Shown here one piece after another: positions 34,782 through 44,184 of a DNA stretch of 64,000 bases; within the stretch, counting starts at the first letter, position 1; each line of letters begins with the position of its first letter. Made by a program: the position numbers and the translations under genes. The DNA lies in NCBI GenBank assembly GCA_963699215.1, contig OY969422.1, forward strand, positions 2,441,407-2,505,406, in the 5' to 3' direction. This stretch comes from VRUE01 sp963699215 (lineage in GTDB: Bacteria > Actinomycetota > Thermoleophilia > Solirubrobacterales > 70-9). The notes beneath the pieces are model-generated. The model was not told the DNA's origin. It did no database searches and saw only the letters and a list, made by a program, of their open reading frames with translations.

Positions 34782-35293
34782 GCGATCCGAGTCCGACCGT
34801 GCCCGAGGCGCCACCCGGCTCGGGGCCGGCGGCGAGCGCTCGCGTCCGCCCGGCGTCGGCCGGGGACGCGCCGGCGGTGGCGGCCGCGGTCGAGGCGCTG
34901 CTGATCGAGCTGGGCGGCGAGCGGCCCTCGACGGAGGCGCTGCAGGCAGCGGCGCGGGGCCTGGCCGAGGATCGCCAGGCCGGGGCCCTGCTGGTAGCCG
35001 AGAGCGACGGGGCAGTCGTCGGCTTCATCGCGGCGAGCTGGCAGTACGCGATCCACGTGCCCGGGCGCTACGGCACGGTCCAGGATCTCTGGGTTCACCC
35101 CGAGTGGCGCAGCCGGGCGCTGGGGCGCGAGCTGGTCGACGCGCTGGTCGAGCAGGCGGTCGAGATCGGCGTGCCGCGGCTCGAGGTCGGCCTGCCGCAG
35201 GAGAGCTTCGCCCAGCTCGCCGCGACCGAACGGTTCTACCGCCAGAACGACTTCAGCCCGCTTGGCCCGCGAATGCGGCGGTTGCTGGGATGA
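34778..35293 (+). CDS. GNAT-family N-acyltransferase
   Basis: 171 residues. GTG start. The acetyl-CoA site lies in VQDLWVHPEWRSRALGRELV, and the fold includes GALLVAESDGAVVGFIAASW and LEVGLPQESFAQLAATERFY. It transfers an acyl group from CoA to an amine; in tRNA-dependent pathways the donor may differ. The stop overlaps the start of the deacetylase gene, so an acylation and deacylation pair is encoded side by side. Confidence 0.85.
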   Translation: MSDPSPTVPEAPPGSGPAASARVRPASAGDAPAVAAAVEALLIELGGERPSTEALQAAARGLAEDRQAGALLVAESDGAVVGFIAASWQYAIHVPGRYGTVQDLWVHPEWRSRALGRELVDALVEQAVEIGVPRLEVGLPQESFAQLAATERFYRQNDFSPLGPRMRRLLG

Positions 35294-36264
35294 GCGCGGA
35301 GCTGCTGATGGTCGAGCAGCGGCGCGGCGGCGGGGGCAGCGACGACGGCGCCGTCTGGATCCTCGAAGGAGGGCGCGTGCTTCCCGGCGCCGACGACAAC
35401 CGCCGCATGGCCGAGGTGCGTAGCGGCCTCGTCTGCCACGGCAGCGTGCGGGCCATCGCCCCCGACACCTCCGGCGAGGACGTGGAGAAGGTGCTCGGGG
35501 CCGTGCACGAAGCCGATTACCTGACGGCGCTCGACCGCGCCCCCGAGGAGCCGGTGGTGATGCCGGAGCTGACGCCGCCCGGGCTGCCACCCGACATCCC
35601 GGTCAGCGCCGGGCTGGTCGCAGCCGCCCGGGAGGGGGTGCGGACGGCGATCGCAGCGGCGACGCACCTGACCGAGGGCGCCCGCTTCTCCTACGCGCTC
35701 TGCCGCCCCCCCGGCCACCACGCCGGCCCCGACTGGTTCGCCGGCTACTGCTATCTCAACTCGGCCGCGGCGGCGGCGCTGACCCTGCGCGACGGGGGCC
35801 TGCGGCCGGTCGGCGTCCTCGACCTCGACCTGCACTACCCGAACGGGACGGCGGCGATCGTCGCCAACATGGACGACGTCAGCCTGCACTCGCTGCACGC
35901 CTGGCCGGTGACCAACGTCGCAGCCCAGACCGTGACGCCGAGCAGCGAGCGCGAACGGGTGGTCGAGTTCACCGGCAGCCCCGCCGCCGCCACCTACCTG
36001 GACGCCGTCGCCCGCTCGGTCGAGGCGCTCGGCCAGACCTGCGAGGCGCTCGTCGTCTCGCTCGGCTACGACACGGTGGCGGGCGACCCGCACGGCAGCT
36101 GGGGCTTCTCGCCGACGATCTTCGCCCAGATCGGTCGCCTGCTCGCCTCCTCTGGACTGCCGATCTGCGTGGTCCAGGAGGGCGGCTACGCGCTGCAGAC
36201 CCTCGCCGCCTGCAGCTACGCCTTCGCCGCCGGCCTGCTCGACGAGGGGGTGGTGCCGGTATGA
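35290..36264 (+). CDS. Histone-deacetylase/acetylpolyamine-amidohydrolase family hydrolase
   Basis: 324 residues. The zinc hydrolase motifs are LCRPPGHHAG (two histidines near 142-143), GVLDLDLHYPNGT (aspartate and histidine ligands near 178-180), the late aspartate in SLGYDTVAGDP and the closing QEGGYAL. It would remove an acetyl or similar group from an amine in the cytoplasm. It sits between GNAT and chorismate mutase with four-base overlaps at both ends, which suggests a protect-deprotect step, an inference. Confidence 0.88.
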   Translation: MSAELLMVEQRRGGGGSDDGAVWILEGGRVLPGADDNRRMAEVRSGLVCHGSVRAIAPDTSGEDVEKVLGAVHEADYLTALDRAPEEPVVMPELTPPGLPPDIPVSAGLVAAAREGVRTAIAAATHLTEGARFSYALCRPPGHHAGPDWFAGYCYLNSAAAAALTLRDGGLRPVGVLDLDLHYPNGTAAIVANMDDVSLHSLHAWPVTNVAAQTVTPSSERERVVEFTGSPAAATYLDAVARSVEALGQTCEALVVSLGYDTVAGDPHGSWGFSPTIFAQIGRLLASSGLPICVVQEGGYALQTLAACSYAFAAGLLDEGVVPV

Positions 36265-36684
36265 GCGAGGGGCTCGAGCCGTACCGCCGCCGCCTCGACG
36301 ACCTCGACGACGAGATCGCCCGCCTGCTCGGCGAGCGCTTCGAGATCTGCCGCGGAGATCGCGCGCTACAAGCGCGCCCACGAGATCCCGATGATGCAGC
36401 CCGACCGGGTCGTCGCGGTGCGCGCGCGCTACCTGGCCCGCGGCGAGGAAGCCAAGCTGCCGGCGAAGTTCACCGCCGACCTCTTCGAGCTGCTGATCGC
36501 CGCCACCTGCAAGGAGGAGGACGAGCTGATGGCGGCGCTCGACGCTGCGGATGCGGGTCAGGCGCAATGGGTGAGGAGAGAGCGACGCGGAGGGCCGGGG
36601 GAGCGCCACGCTGCCCCCCGGCCCGCGCATGCCCCGCGCCCTGCAGGCGGTCGGCTGGACGCGGCGCCCGCTACCCGTTCCTGA
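36261..36684 (+). CDS. Chorismate mutase (AroQ type), one frameshift
   Basis: Small helical mutase. It begins LEPYRRRLDDLDDEIARLLG, ERFEICR, then, after a one-base insertion near 36352, continues EIARYKRAHEIPMMQPDRVV, AVRARYLARG and TADLFELLIAATCKEEDELM. The AroQ residues (arginine, lysine of RYKRAHEIPMMQPDR and the glutamate/glutamine region) are in place. Beside a PIKGT synthase it more likely acts on 4-amino-4-deoxychorismate, as in p-aminophenylalanine pathways, than on chorismate. The true stop is uncertain and the end given may be too far. Confidence 0.75.
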
Positions 36685-37956
36685 AGCGCTGCCAGCGAAC
36701 GCTACGGCGACATCTTCACGCTGCGCATCCTGCACTCGGGCACTGGGTCTTCCTCTGCGACCCGGAGGACGTCAAACGCGTCTTCACCGCCGCCGCCGGC
36801 AGCCTCGGCGTCGACCTCGCCAACCCGCTGCTGCTGCCGGTTCTCGGCCCGCGCTCGGTGATGCTGCTGGAAGAGCCGGACCACATGACCCGCCGCAGGC
36901 TGATGCTGCCGTCCTTCCACGGCAAGCGGACGGGAGCCGACGCCGAGATGATGGCCGAGGTGGCGCGCAGCGCGGTCCGGCGCTGGCCGGTCGGCGAGCC
37001 GTTCGAGCTCTGGCCGCGGATGCAGGCGATCACCCAGGAGGTGGTGATGCGCTCCGTCTTCGGCCCCGACGCGGAGGGCCGGCTGGACCGGCTGCGCGAC
37101 CTGCTGCACCGGCTGACGCAGGCTGGCTCAACGATCCGCGCAACCTGAGCGCCGCTGGCGGCGCTCGGCCCGCGCTGGCTCTCGCGCAGCCGCGGGTTCC
37201 GCGCGGCGATGGCACCGGTCGAGGAGGCGGTGCTGGAGGAGGTCGACCGGCGCCGGCGCGCCGGCGAGAACGGGCGCAAGGACATCGTCTCGATGCTGGT
37301 CGAGGCGCGCTACGAGGACGGCTCGCCGCTGAGCGAGCAGCGACCTGCGCGACGAACTGATGACCCTGCTCACCGACGGCCCGACCTCGACCTCGCTGGC
37401 CTGGGTCTTCGAGCGGCTGCTGCGCAACCCGGAGAAGCTGGCGCGCCTGCAGGAGGAGGTCCTGGCGAACGAGGAGGACTCCTACCTCGACGCCGTGGTG
37501 AAGGAGACGCTGCGGCTCTGCCCGCCGGTGCCGGTGGTCGTCCGCCGCCTGCTGGAGCCGATGGAGCTGGGCGGCTACGAGCTGCCGGCCGGGACCACGG
37601 TCGCCCCCTGCGTCTACCTGATCCACCGCAACGAGGAGATCTACCCTCACCCGCGCCGCTTCCTGCCGGAGCGCTTCCTCGAGCGCCCGCCCGGCACCTA
37701 CACCTGGATCCCCTTCGGCGGCGGCACGCGCCGCTGCCTCGCCGCCAGCTACGCCGAACTGGAGATGAAGCGGGTGCTGCGCACGGTGCTGAGCGAGGTC
37801 GAGCTGCGGCCGGCCGACAGCGACTCCGAGCGGGCGCGGAAAAGCGCGATCTCCTTCAGTCCCGACCAGCGCGGCCGCGTCGTCGCCGAACCCCTGACGC
37901 CGGCCCCGACCAGCCACGCAGCCGAGCCATGGCAGCCGAGTCCGACCTACTCGTAG
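36567..37956 (+). CDS. Cytochrome P450, frameshifted
   Basis: About 460 residues in four pieces. The I-helix reads LLTDGPTSTSLAWVFERL, the K-helix ExxR motif is KETLRL, the PERF region is FLPERFLERPPGTY and the haem loop is PFGGGTRRCLAASYAELEM with the axial cysteine. The canonical AGxxT of the I-helix appears as DGPTST, so the acid-alcohol pair is shifted. Indels lie near 36700, 37125 and 37350. It probably hydroxylates an aromatic or amino acid intermediate of the cluster. Its end overlaps the N-monooxygenase start. Confidence 0.82.
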
Positions 37957-39325
37957 TCGGCGCCGGCGCCAAGGCCGCGGGGATCGCGACCAAGGTGCAC
38001 GCGCTGAACAGGCTCGGGCTCGGGCCGATCTCGCTGAAGATCGTCGAGGGGACCGAGCGTCGCCGCCTCCTGGCAGGGGCGCAACGGGATGACCTCGGGC
38101 GAGGAGCCGCTGGCGGTGACGCCGATCAAGGACGTCGGCTTCCCCTACCAGAGTCATCGCGAGTTCGGCGAGGCCGGCGAGGCGATCGACGCGGCGGCGA
38201 TGCAGTTCTCCTGGCAGCGCTACATGGTCGCCAGGCGGCGCTACGCGCGCTGGATCGACGCCGGCTCGCCGCCGGTGCGCCACCGCGACTACGGCGAGTA
38301 CCTGACCTGGGTGCTCGACGCGCGCCACCGAGGGGATCGCCCACGTCGAGCGGGCGGGTCACCGCAGGTCTCGCTCGAGGCCGACGAGCGCTGGGCGGTC
38401 GAGGTCGAGGAGCACGGACGGAACCTCGCGCCACTCGTCCGGCGGCGCGCTGGTCCTGACCGGTCCCGGCATCCACCGCGCCTTCCCCCACGAGCCCGGG
38501 ATCGCCTCGCGGGTCTTCCACTGCGACAGCAGGCGCGAGGAGTTCGCCCAGCTGCCTGAGGACCGCAGCTGCGACGTCGCGATCGTCGGCGGCGGCGAGA
38601 GCGCGCTCAGCTGCGTGATGTTCCTGCGCGGCTTCCGGCCGCAGGCGCGGTTCACCGTCTACACGCCGATGCTGCCGATGAGCCGCGGCGAGAGCTTCCT
38701 CGAGAACCGCGTCTTCTCGAACCCCGACGAGGTCGAATGGACCGCGCTCGACCAGACCGACGCGGCGCGATTTCGTCAAGCACTGCGACCGCGGCGTCTT
38801 CGACCCGCCGAGCCTGGCGGCGATCGCCTACGACGACCGCTGCCCGCTTCGTCACCGGCCGCGTCGTCGACGTCGCCGCCGCCGACGGCGGCGAGGGCGT
38901 GCGCGCTCGAGTACGAGTCGCCCGAAGGCATCGCCAGCCCGAGCACGACTACGTCGTCAACTGCACCGGCTTCGACCTGCTGGCCCAGCTGCGCGACCCT
39001 CTTCCCGGCGCAGACGCGGGCTGAGATCGAGCGCCGGGTCGGGCCGCTCTGGGACCGCCCGCCGGGACCGAGGTGCCGATCGGCCGCGCACCTGGAGCTG
39101 AAGGGCATGCTGCCGCGCCTGCACATCCCCGGCCTCGCCGGGCTGAGCCAGGGCCCGGGCTTCGCCAACCTCGGCGCGCTCGGGCTTCTGGCCAACCGCG
39201 TGTTACAACCTTTTTATTTGACTTCATCTGACCTATCCAATAGGGTCGCGAAATGGGAGTTGGATCAGTGGCGGGCACGGGGTACGACTCTCGCTCACCC
39301 GCCCTTACCTAGAGAGGGCGGGTGA
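37929..39325 (+). CDS. Lysine/ornithine N-monooxygenase-like flavoenzyme, frameshifted
   Basis: About 450 residues in several frames. The FAD loop LLVVGAGAKAAGIATKVHA starts the protein. WQGRNGMTSGEEPLAVTP, then FSWQRYMVARRRYARWID, and an NADPH loop DVAIVGGGESALSCVMFL place it in the SidA/IucD/PvdA class of amine N-hydroxylases. GFANLGALGLLANRVL marks the C-terminal substrate region. Breaks occur near 38070, 38330, 38440, 38780, 38860 and 39070. The last 40 residues overlap an AT-rich promoter of the next gene and may be artefactual. It likely oxidises an amine of the pathway product. Confidence 0.72.
39218..39246 (+). promoter_or_regulatory. Promoter of the propeller lipoprotein gene
   Basis: TTGACT (39218-39223), 17 bases, TAGGGT (39241-39246). 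The surrounding 50 bases are clearly richer in A/T than the genes on both sides. Confidence 0.55.
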
Positions 39326-39328
39326 GCG
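39292..39328 (+). promoter_or_regulatory. Hairpin abutting the start codon
   Basis: A perfect 14-bp inverted repeat with a nine-base loop (39292-39305 with 39315-39328). The downstream arm contains the AGGGCGGG ribosome-site region and ends at the base before the ATG. When folded it would hide the ribosome site, so it looks like a translation control element. Confidence 0.65.
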
Positions 39329-40873
39329 ATGTCTTCCTCCAGATCGCTGGCGAAGCTGTCGAAGGCATGGTGCGCGGTCGCCCTGGCGATCGCGTCGAGC
39401 GCCCTCCTAGCCGCCTGCGGCTCGTCCTCCTCGGGTGAGTCGGTCAGCTTCAACGGCTCCGGCTACCCGAACGGCGACCTGGCGAACACGCGCAACGTGG
39501 GCGGGCCGATCAAAGCGTCCACGGTGAGCGACCTCGAGCTCGCCTGGACCCTGCCGATCGAAGCCGAAAGCGCCTTCGGCAGCTACGCCTCCTCGCCGAT
39601 CGTCAGCAAAGGCGTCATCTACTCGCAGGACCTGGCCTCGAACGTCCAGGCGATCGACGCCGACAGCGGCGAAGTCCTCTGGACGAAAAAATACGAACTG
39701 CCGGACCACGGTCCCAACGGCGTGGTCGTCCAGGACGGGAAGGTGTTCGGGGCGACGCCGAACGCGGCCTTCGCCCTGGATCAGGCAACCGGCAAGCAGG
39801 TCTGGTCGGTGCCGCTGCTGCGCAACGAAAAAGAGGGCATCGACATGGCCCCCGGCTACCACGACGGCATCGTCTACGTCTCGACGGTGCCGGTCAACGT
39901 GGGCGAATTCTACGGTGCCGGCGGCGTCGGGATCCTCTGGGCGCTGGACGGGAAAACCGGCAAGAAACTGTGGCACTTCGACACCGTGCCAAAAGACCTC
40001 TGGGGGAAGCCGGAGGTCAACTCGGGTGGCGGCCTCTGGTACCCGCCGTCCTTCGACGAGAAGGGCTCGATGTACATCGGCGTCGGCAACCCGGCCCCCT
40101 TCCCCGGGACCGAAGACGAACCGTGGGGCTCCAGCCGGCCGGGGCCGAACCTCTACACGGACTCGCTGGTCAAGCTGAACGCGAAGACGGGCAAGATGGA
40201 GTGGTACTACCAGGTGACCCCCCACGCGCTCTACGACTGGGACTTCCAGAACCCGCCGATCCTGCTCGAGAGCGGCGGCCGGGAACTGGTCCTCGGCGCC
40301 GGCAAGTCGGGGTTCGTGATCGCCCTCGACGCCAAGAGCGGCAAGCTGATCTGGAAACGCGCGGTCGGCAAGCACAACGGCCACGACGACGACGGCCTGC
40401 TGGCGATGCGGGGCGAATCCTCGAAGCTGAAGACGCCGATGCTCGTCTACCCGGGCTCGCTGGGCGGCGTGATCGCGCCGATGGCGACCGACGGCAAGAG
40501 CGTCTTCGTGCCGGTGATCAACGGCCCGTTGGAAATCATCACCCAGACGCAGCGACAGGAACCGGGGCCGCTGAACGGCGAACTGGTCGCGCTTGACGTC
40601 AAGACCGGGTCGGTCGAGTGGAAGCACGAATTCCCCAACGCGCCGCCCTTCGGCTTCACCACCGTCGCCAACGACCTCGTCTTCGCCACCACTTCCGACG
40701 GCAACGTGCAGGCGTTCGACACCGCCTCCGGCGAGGTCGCCTGGCAAGTGGCCCTCCCCGCCGGCACCAACGCCGGCGTGGCCGTCGCCGGCGACATGAT
40801 GATCGCCCCCGCCGGCCTCGCCTCCGCCGAAGGCCAGACGCCGCAGATCGTCGCCTACCGCCTCAGCGGCTGA
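39329..40873 (+). CDS. PQQ-type beta-propeller lipoprotein
   Basis: 514 residues with a lipoprotein signal (ASSALLAACGSS). The body has about eight propeller blades with tryptophan-docking motifs: IDADSGEVLWTKKYE, DQATGKQVWSVPLL, DGKTGKKLWHFDT, NAKTGKMEWYYQVT and DAKSGKLIWKRAVG. It resembles pyrroloquinoline-quinone alcohol dehydrogenases; PQQ-site residues were not verified. It may be a dehydrogenase or a scaffold on the outer face. Expression seems controlled by the promoter and hairpin just upstream. Confidence 0.85.
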   Translation: MSSSRSLAKLSKAWCAVALAIASSALLAACGSSSSGESVSFNGSGYPNGDLANTRNVGGPIKASTVSDLELAWTLPIEAESAFGSYASSPIVSKGVIYSQDLASNVQAIDADSGEVLWTKKYELPDHGPNGVVVQDGKVFGATPNAAFALDQATGKQVWSVPLLRNEKEGIDMAPGYHDGIVYVSTVPVNVGEFYGAGGVGILWALDGKTGKKLWHFDTVPKDLWGKPEVNSGGGLWYPPSFDEKGSMYIGVGNPAPFPGTEDEPWGSSRPGPNLYTDSLVKLNAKTGKMEWYYQVTPHALYDWDFQNPPILLESGGRELVLGAGKSGFVIALDAKSGKLIWKRAVGKHNGHDDDGLLAMRGESSKLKTPMLVYPGSLGGVIAPMATDGKSVFVPVINGPLEIITQTQRQEPGPLNGELVALDVKTGSVEWKHEFPNAPPFGFTTVANDLVFATTSDGNVQAFDTASGEVAWQVALPAGTNAGVAVAGDMMIAPAGLASAEGQTPQIVAYRLSG

Positions 40874-40896
40874 ATCGCCCGGGCTACACTCCGCCT

Positions 40897-41403
40897 ATGC
40901 CCGCGACCGAGCAGTCGAGCGAGGCCGGCGCCGTCGCCCGCTCCTACTTCGAAGCAGTTGGACGGCGCGACCTGGAGGCGATGATGAGCCACTGGGAGCC
41001 GGGTGGAACCGGCGAGATCCACGGACTAGTCGAGCTGACGGCGCCCCACTCCTACCGCGCCTGGTTCGCCAACCTCTTCGCCGCGTTCCCGGATTTCCGC
41101 TTCGAGGTCCTCGACGTCGTCGCCGAGGGCGAGCAGGCCGCCGTGCGCTGGCGCGCCACCGGCACCTTCGACGGCGACGCGCAGTTCGAGGGGATGGACC
41201 CGACCGGGGCGAAGGTCGACCTCACCGGACTCGACCTGCTGGCGATCAGCGACGGCAAGATCCAGCGCAACGACGCCTACATGAACGGTGCCCAGATGAC
41301 GCGGCAGCTCGGCGCCCTGCCGCCCGCCGGCTCGCTCGCCGAGCGGGCGATGCTGACCGCGCTCAACCTGAGGACGCGGCTGGCGCGAGCGCTGCGCCGC
41401 TGA
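40897..41403 (+). CDS. SnoaL-like (NTF2-fold) protein
   Basis: 168 residues. ARSYFEAVGRRDLEAMMSHW, HSYRAWFANLFAAFPDFRFE, GEQAAVRWRATGTFDG and GLDLLAISDGKIQRNDAYM match the SnoaL-like ester cyclase group. Such proteins are cyclases, hydrolases or ligand binders; the catalytic identity cannot be read here. It begins 24 bases after the propeller gene. Confidence 0.8.
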   Translation: MPATEQSSEAGAVARSYFEAVGRRDLEAMMSHWEPGGTGEIHGLVELTAPHSYRAWFANLFAAFPDFRFEVLDVVAEGEQAAVRWRATGTFDGDAQFEGMDPTGAKVDLTGLDLLAISDGKIQRNDAYMNGAQMTRQLGALPPAGSLAERAMLTALNLRTRLARALRR

Positions 41404-41425
41404 GGCACTCCGTAGGATCGCCTGC

Positions 41426-41908
41426 ATGGCGACCGACGGCAAGCGCCTCCCCCACGTCGACGAGCACTCGGCCGAGATCGCGGCCGGCCCGGACGCGGTC
41501 TGGGAGGCCCTGCTGCGCACGGTGGAGCGCTCGTTCGGCTCGACCGCGACCGGGCGAGTCGCCCGCCTGCTCGGCTGCGCCGACGTCGACGCCTCGGGCC
41601 CACGGCCGCTCGCGGCGGGATCGCGCTTCCCCGGATTCCACGTCGAGACGGCCGAGCGCCCAACCCAGCTGGGGCTCGCCGGCAGCCATCGCTTCTCCGA
41701 CTACGCGCTGATCTTCCGGCTCGACGAGCTCGGCGCCGGGCGCACCCGCCTCCGCGCCGAGACCAGGGCGGTCTTCCCCGGCCTGCGCGGGCGCGTCTAC
41801 CGCACGCTGGTCATCGGCACCCGCGGCCACGTCCTCGTCACCCGCCGCCTGCTCGGCGCAATCGGGCGGCGTGCCGAGCGAGCCGACGCCAGCGCTAGAG
41901 CAGAGTGA
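41426..41908 (+). CDS. SRPBCC-like (START-fold) protein
   Basis: 160 residues. EHSAEIAAGPDAVWEALLRT is the usual START-fold opening, and RFSDYALIFRLDELGAGRTR, LRAETRAVFPG and YRTLVIGTRGHVLVTRRLLG continue the fold. These proteins bind hydrophobic ligands. It overlaps the last 14 bases of the convergent membrane protein gene. Confidence 0.7.
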   Translation: MATDGKRLPHVDEHSAEIAAGPDAVWEALLRTVERSFGSTATGRVARLLGCADVDASGPRPLAAGSRFPGFHVETAERPTQLGLAGSHRFSDYALIFRLDELGAGRTRLRAETRAVFPGLRGRVYRTLVIGTRGHVLVTRRLLGAIGRRAERADASARAE

Positions 41909-43001
41909 CTTTTCGCGTCGGCTCCGGCGTCGGGGCGGCGTCGGCCGCGCCGGTCGCCGGCCGCTCGCTCTTGACGATCGAGTGGACCCGCCAGAACGTG
42001 TAAAGAATCATCGCCAGCGCCGCGATGACGATCAGCCCCCTGAAGATCCAGATGGCGAGCGAGCTGAACCCGTCGCTGCGACCGAGCTCGTCGATCAGCA
42101 GCCAGGTGACCCAGAGCTCTCCGAACACGGCCCATACGGTGATCAGGGACGCGGCCAGGAAGAGCCCGACGTAGCCCTGCTGTTTGCGCACCTCTTTGCT
42201 CGTGTCGCCGGCCTTGACCTCCCACTTCGACTTCTGCAGCGCCAGGTAGACGACCCCGGCGGTCACGATCGCGACGAGGTAGAGCAGGTTGAGCGCGCTG
42301 AACGCGTCCTTGGAGAGGTTCACCGTCTGTTCGGGCAGCACACCGGCGGCGATGATCGTCCCGAGAACCGCACCCACGGTGGTCAGGGTCGAGGCGAAGC
42401 TCGTTTTGAAGTCGAGGTCCAGGGTCCCGAGAGGGTCGGCCAGCGAAACGGGCGTGACGCTGATCAGCCACACGAAGAACATCAGGACGAAGGCCGCGGC
42501 CAGCGGGATCAGCAAGGCCTCGTTGACCCCTCGGTTGGCCACCGTCTTCGGCCCAACCGAAAGGGACACCGCCCCCGGGGTCGCCCCGGCGGCCGTCGCC
42601 ACCAGCTGGCCGGAGGCGGTGTCGTCCGCACCCGGTCCCTTCAGCACGACCCGGTAGCGACCCACGCTGCCGGCCGCAAGCGGCGCGACCGCGGCTTCCG
42701 CGTCCTCGTCGTCGACCGCGACGGCCTCGACGTCCCCGCCCGCAACCGAATCTCCCTCCCCGTCCTCGAGACTCGCCTCGAAGCTCGGCGTCAGCTCTCG
42801 GTCGGTGTTGTTTGCCAACCACACGCTCACCGCGTCCGACGATTCGTCGGAGCCGGTCACCGCGATCTCCTCCGGCGCAACGAACTCGAGCCCCGCGCCA
42901 ACCGCCTCAGCGGCCCCCGCCGGCGTAGCGAGCGCGAGGACAAGCAAAAGACCGATTCCACCGATCGCTACAAATCTCCTCATTGGCGCAGACCCTCTCA
43001 T
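41895..43001 (-). CDS. Secreted/membrane protein of unknown function with five or six TM segments
   Basis: 368 residues. A signal peptide (FVAIGGIGLLLVLALATPAG) precedes an acidic extracytoplasmic domain (about 30-165). Hydrophobic segments follow, including LLIPLAAAFVLMFFVWLISV, LYLVAIVTAGVVYLAL, GLFLAASLITVWAVFGELWV and GLIVIAALAMILYTFWRV. No family was recognised. Two starts 18 bases apart both have good ribosome sites; the longer is listed. Confidence 0.75.
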   Translation of the reverse strand: MRGSAPMRRFVAIGGIGLLLVLALATPAGAAEAVGAGLEFVAPEEIAVTGSDESSDAVSVWLANNTDRELTPSFEASLEDGEGDSVAGGDVEAVAVDDEDAEAAVAPLAAGSVGRYRVVLKGPGADDTASGQLVATAAGATPGAVSLSVGPKTVANRGVNEALLIPLAAAFVLMFFVWLISVTPVSLADPLGTLDLDFKTSFASTLTTVGAVLGTIIAAGVLPEQTVNLSKDAFSALNLLYLVAIVTAGVVYLALQKSKWEVKAGDTSKEVRKQQGYVGLFLAASLITVWAVFGELWVTWLLIDELGRSDGFSSLAIWIFRGLIVIAALAMILYTFWRVHSIVKSERPATGAADAAPTPEPTRKVTLL

Positions 43002-43098
43002 AGCCGCGATCCCTTCCGCAACCCGCCGCCGAGAAACTATTTGACCTCATACTCGGCCCACGGGCGGTCTGGATCGTCCGTGGTCTCCGAGGATGCAC

Positions 43099-43698
43099 TC
43101 AGCTGACCGACGAGTCGAATGCCGGCAACGGCTTGATGAACGGCTCGAGCAGTCTGTCCGACTCCTGGGGCGTGAGCACCTCGGCCGGGTCGAGCTCGAT
43201 GATCTCGCGCTTGGACTCGTCGATCTCCCACACGTCCTCGCCAACCAGCCGGCCGCGGTCGTCGTAGAGCCAGATCATGTGCTCGACGTTCTTCACGAGA
43301 TAGGTGGCGTCTACGTCGACGTCGGCCCCGGTGGCGGCGAGAACCTCGCCGGGGGTCTGCTGGCAGATCCCGCCGGTGGAGCAGACGAGATTGTCTCCGA
43401 CTGCGAGCCGCTCGTCGTCGGCATAGAAGATGCACTGCCCGGTCCCGGTCCACTCGCGGTACACGGATTCGACCGCCTCGCGTCCGTCGAGCGTGACGTT
43501 CATCCCGAAGACGTTGAAGTGGTAAACCGGGTGCTCGACAGTCATCTCCGGCGCGAAGATCTCCTCATAGCGCCCTGCCATCTCCAGGTAGCGATGCCGG
43601 TTGTAGGCGTGTAGCAAGAAGAGATGTCGCGGGTTCTCCGTGGTCTCGATCAACCGCTCCACAGCCGCGTTGGTCTGCGTGATGTCGAATCGTCCCAT
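43099..43698 (-). CDS. NTF2-like protein of unknown function
   Basis: 199 residues with an NTF2-like fold: RHLFLLHAYNRHRYLEMAGR, YEEIFAPEMTVEHPVYHFN, LDGREAVESVYREW and NVEHMIWLYDDRGRLVGEDV. The acidic cavity residues suggest a ligand-binding or dehydratase-like protein, but no activity can be assigned. It is a single gene with intact frame. Confidence 0.7.
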   Translation of the reverse strand: MGRFDITQTNAAVERLIETTENPRHLFLLHAYNRHRYLEMAGRYEEIFAPEMTVEHPVYHFNVFGMNVTLDGREAVESVYREWTGTGQCIFYADDERLAVGDNLVCSTGGICQQTPGEVLAATGADVDVDATYLVKNVEHMIWLYDDRGRLVGEDVWEIDESKREIIELDPAEVLTPQESDRLLEPFIKPLPAFDSSVS

Positions 43699-43788
43699 TC
43701 GTCAACGCCTCCCGGTTGGTGATGGTGCCCACCTACCTTACGCGGTGGCCCGATTCCGCTTGCTAATCGTGCAGGCAGCTGAATCGAG

Positions 43789-44157
43789 TCAGGAGATAGA
43801 CCCGTCCACGGAAGGTGGCCACTTTTTCAGCATGAACGCCACAGCGCTAAGCGCCCACAGGACGGCGATGATCCCATGAAGCAATCTGTCGTCGGCCGAC
43901 AGGAACGCAAGAGCCGCATTCCAGAGGCCTATCAGCAGATAGCCCCCAACGATCCATCGCCTTTGCCGTGGGGAGAGCGGACGACGCCTTCGTTCACCAT
44001 CCGATGGCCCAGGTGTCGCGGTCTCCCGTTCCGAGGCCTCTCCAGGCCGTGGTAGCCAGTTTCGCGTGGTATCGGCGAGATTGCGTCGCCATCCCAGGCC
44101 GACAACGGCGATGCCAAGCGTAATCGCGACGATCCAAGCAATGAGATCGCTACTCAT
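43789..44157 (-). CDS. Small membrane protein, three TM segments
   Basis: 122 residues. TM1 LIAWIVAITLGIAVVGLGW, a basic, charged loop, then WIVGGYLLIGLWNAALAFLS and LLHGIIAVLWALSAVAFML. Family unknown. Confidence 0.65.
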   Translation of the reverse strand: MSSDLIAWIVAITLGIAVVGLGWRRNLADTTRNWLPRPGEASERETATPGPSDGERRRRPLSPRQRRWIVGGYLLIGLWNAALAFLSADDRLLHGIIAVLWALSAVAFMLKKWPPSVDGSIS

Positions 44158-44184
44158 CGACGCAACATACCGAGAGCAAACGAA

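Noticed and set aside
39200..39325. Extended C-terminus of the N-monooxygenase
   Set aside because: The last about 40 codons overlap a promoter and an AT-rich stretch; after many upstream breaks the frame here is unreliable, so this tail is not treated as a real domain.
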